NCBI GenBank assembly: GCA_028288385.1
Contig: JAQBNX010000869.1
Location: forward strand, 1 to 5,452
Direction of reading: 5' to 3'
Length of the DNA: 5,452 bases
Source: Spirosoma sp.
GTDB taxonomy: Bacteria > Bacteroidota > Bacteroidia > Cytophagales > Spirosomataceae
Positions 5,386 to 5,452 of the stretch are shown here, piece by piece (position 1 is the stretch's first letter; every line of letters begins with the position of its first letter). The notes under the pieces were generated by a model. The model had not been told where the DNA came from and did no database searches. It saw nothing but the letters and a program-made list of their open reading frames with translations. Position numbers and translations under genes: made by a program.

Positions 5386-5402
5386 GGTGCGGAACCTGCA
5401 CC
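5386..5402. repeat. Small hairpin GGTGC/GCACC
   Basis: Exact 5-bp stem with a 7-nt loop (GGAACCT), the last of the cluster of inverted repeats near the right edge. Confidence 0.3.
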
Positions 5403-5452
5403 GCTCCTCACAGCACCGGTCGTCATTATTTGCAGCGCCCGCCTTTACTTGC

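Larger units (their letters stand above)
4824..5452. other. 629-bp region without a convincing gene
   Basis: No frame shows a recognisable domain or sustained G/C-ending codon use. Minus-strand open frames of 71 and 127 codons overlap one another here and look like chance in GC-rich DNA. One plus-strand frame is open from 4902 to 5114 and again, after a single TAG, from 5118 to 5279; part of it (LLELDLIGVSDVPVNPKR) reads protein-like, but I do not recognise it. The right half (5201-5402) holds several exact inverted repeats, listed separately. The region could be a long leader or regulatory zone for a gene beyond the right edge, or decayed coding sequence. Confidence 0.5.

Noticed and set aside
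4824..5452. tRNA, known riboswitch or CRISPR array
   Set aside because: No cloverleaf or T-loop signature, no match to riboswitch cores I know, and no regularly spaced direct repeats.

Overview
This is high-GC DNA with strongly G/C-ending codons, GTG starts, and winged-helix response regulators of the VSxADEK...VEVHIxNLRRKLG type. That suggests a high-GC actinobacterium, most likely an Arthrobacter/Pseudarthrobacter-like member of the Micrococcales. The taxonomic call is inference only; no rRNA or other marker gene is present.

Layout. Positions 1-386 (+) hold the C-terminal part of an OmpR/PhoB-type response regulator that enters from the left edge. Positions 571-1728 (+) encode a secreted glycoside hydrolase of family GH8, the family of bacterial endoglucanases and of BcsZ; its start is uncertain. 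After a strong hairpin (1794-1824), positions 1899-3578 (+) encode a soluble sensor histidine kinase with a degenerate receiver-like N-terminus, a GAF domain and a complete HisKA/HATPase_c core. A complete OmpR-family response regulator (4480 down to 3635, -) converges on it, with 56 bp between the two stop codons. Its DNA-binding domain is a paralogue of the regulator at the left edge (45 of 80 positions identical in a gap-free hand alignment). The window therefore shows one kinase and one polysaccharide hydrolase bracketed by two inverted, related response regulators.

The right-hand 970 bp (4481-5452) contain no convincing protein gene but are rich in structure. Upstream of the minus-strand regulator there is a good Shine-Dalgarno and an extended -10. 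Next to them lies a 117-bp, almost fully self-complementary segment (4669-4785). All three of its non-Watson-Crick positions listed as wobbles are G.U pairs only if the plus strand is transcribed. A terminator-like hairpin with a T-rich tail follows on the same strand (4791-4823). I read this as a candidate structured non-coding RNA or a small palindromic mobile element. Further right is a cluster of short exact inverted repeats (5201-5402) that looks like operators or a leader region for something beyond the window.

Working model (inference): the soluble kinase senses a cytoplasmic signal through its GAF and/or pseudo-receiver domains and phosphorylates one or both response regulators. These control the locus, including a secreted GH8 enzyme that trims or degrades a beta-1,4-linked polysaccharide.
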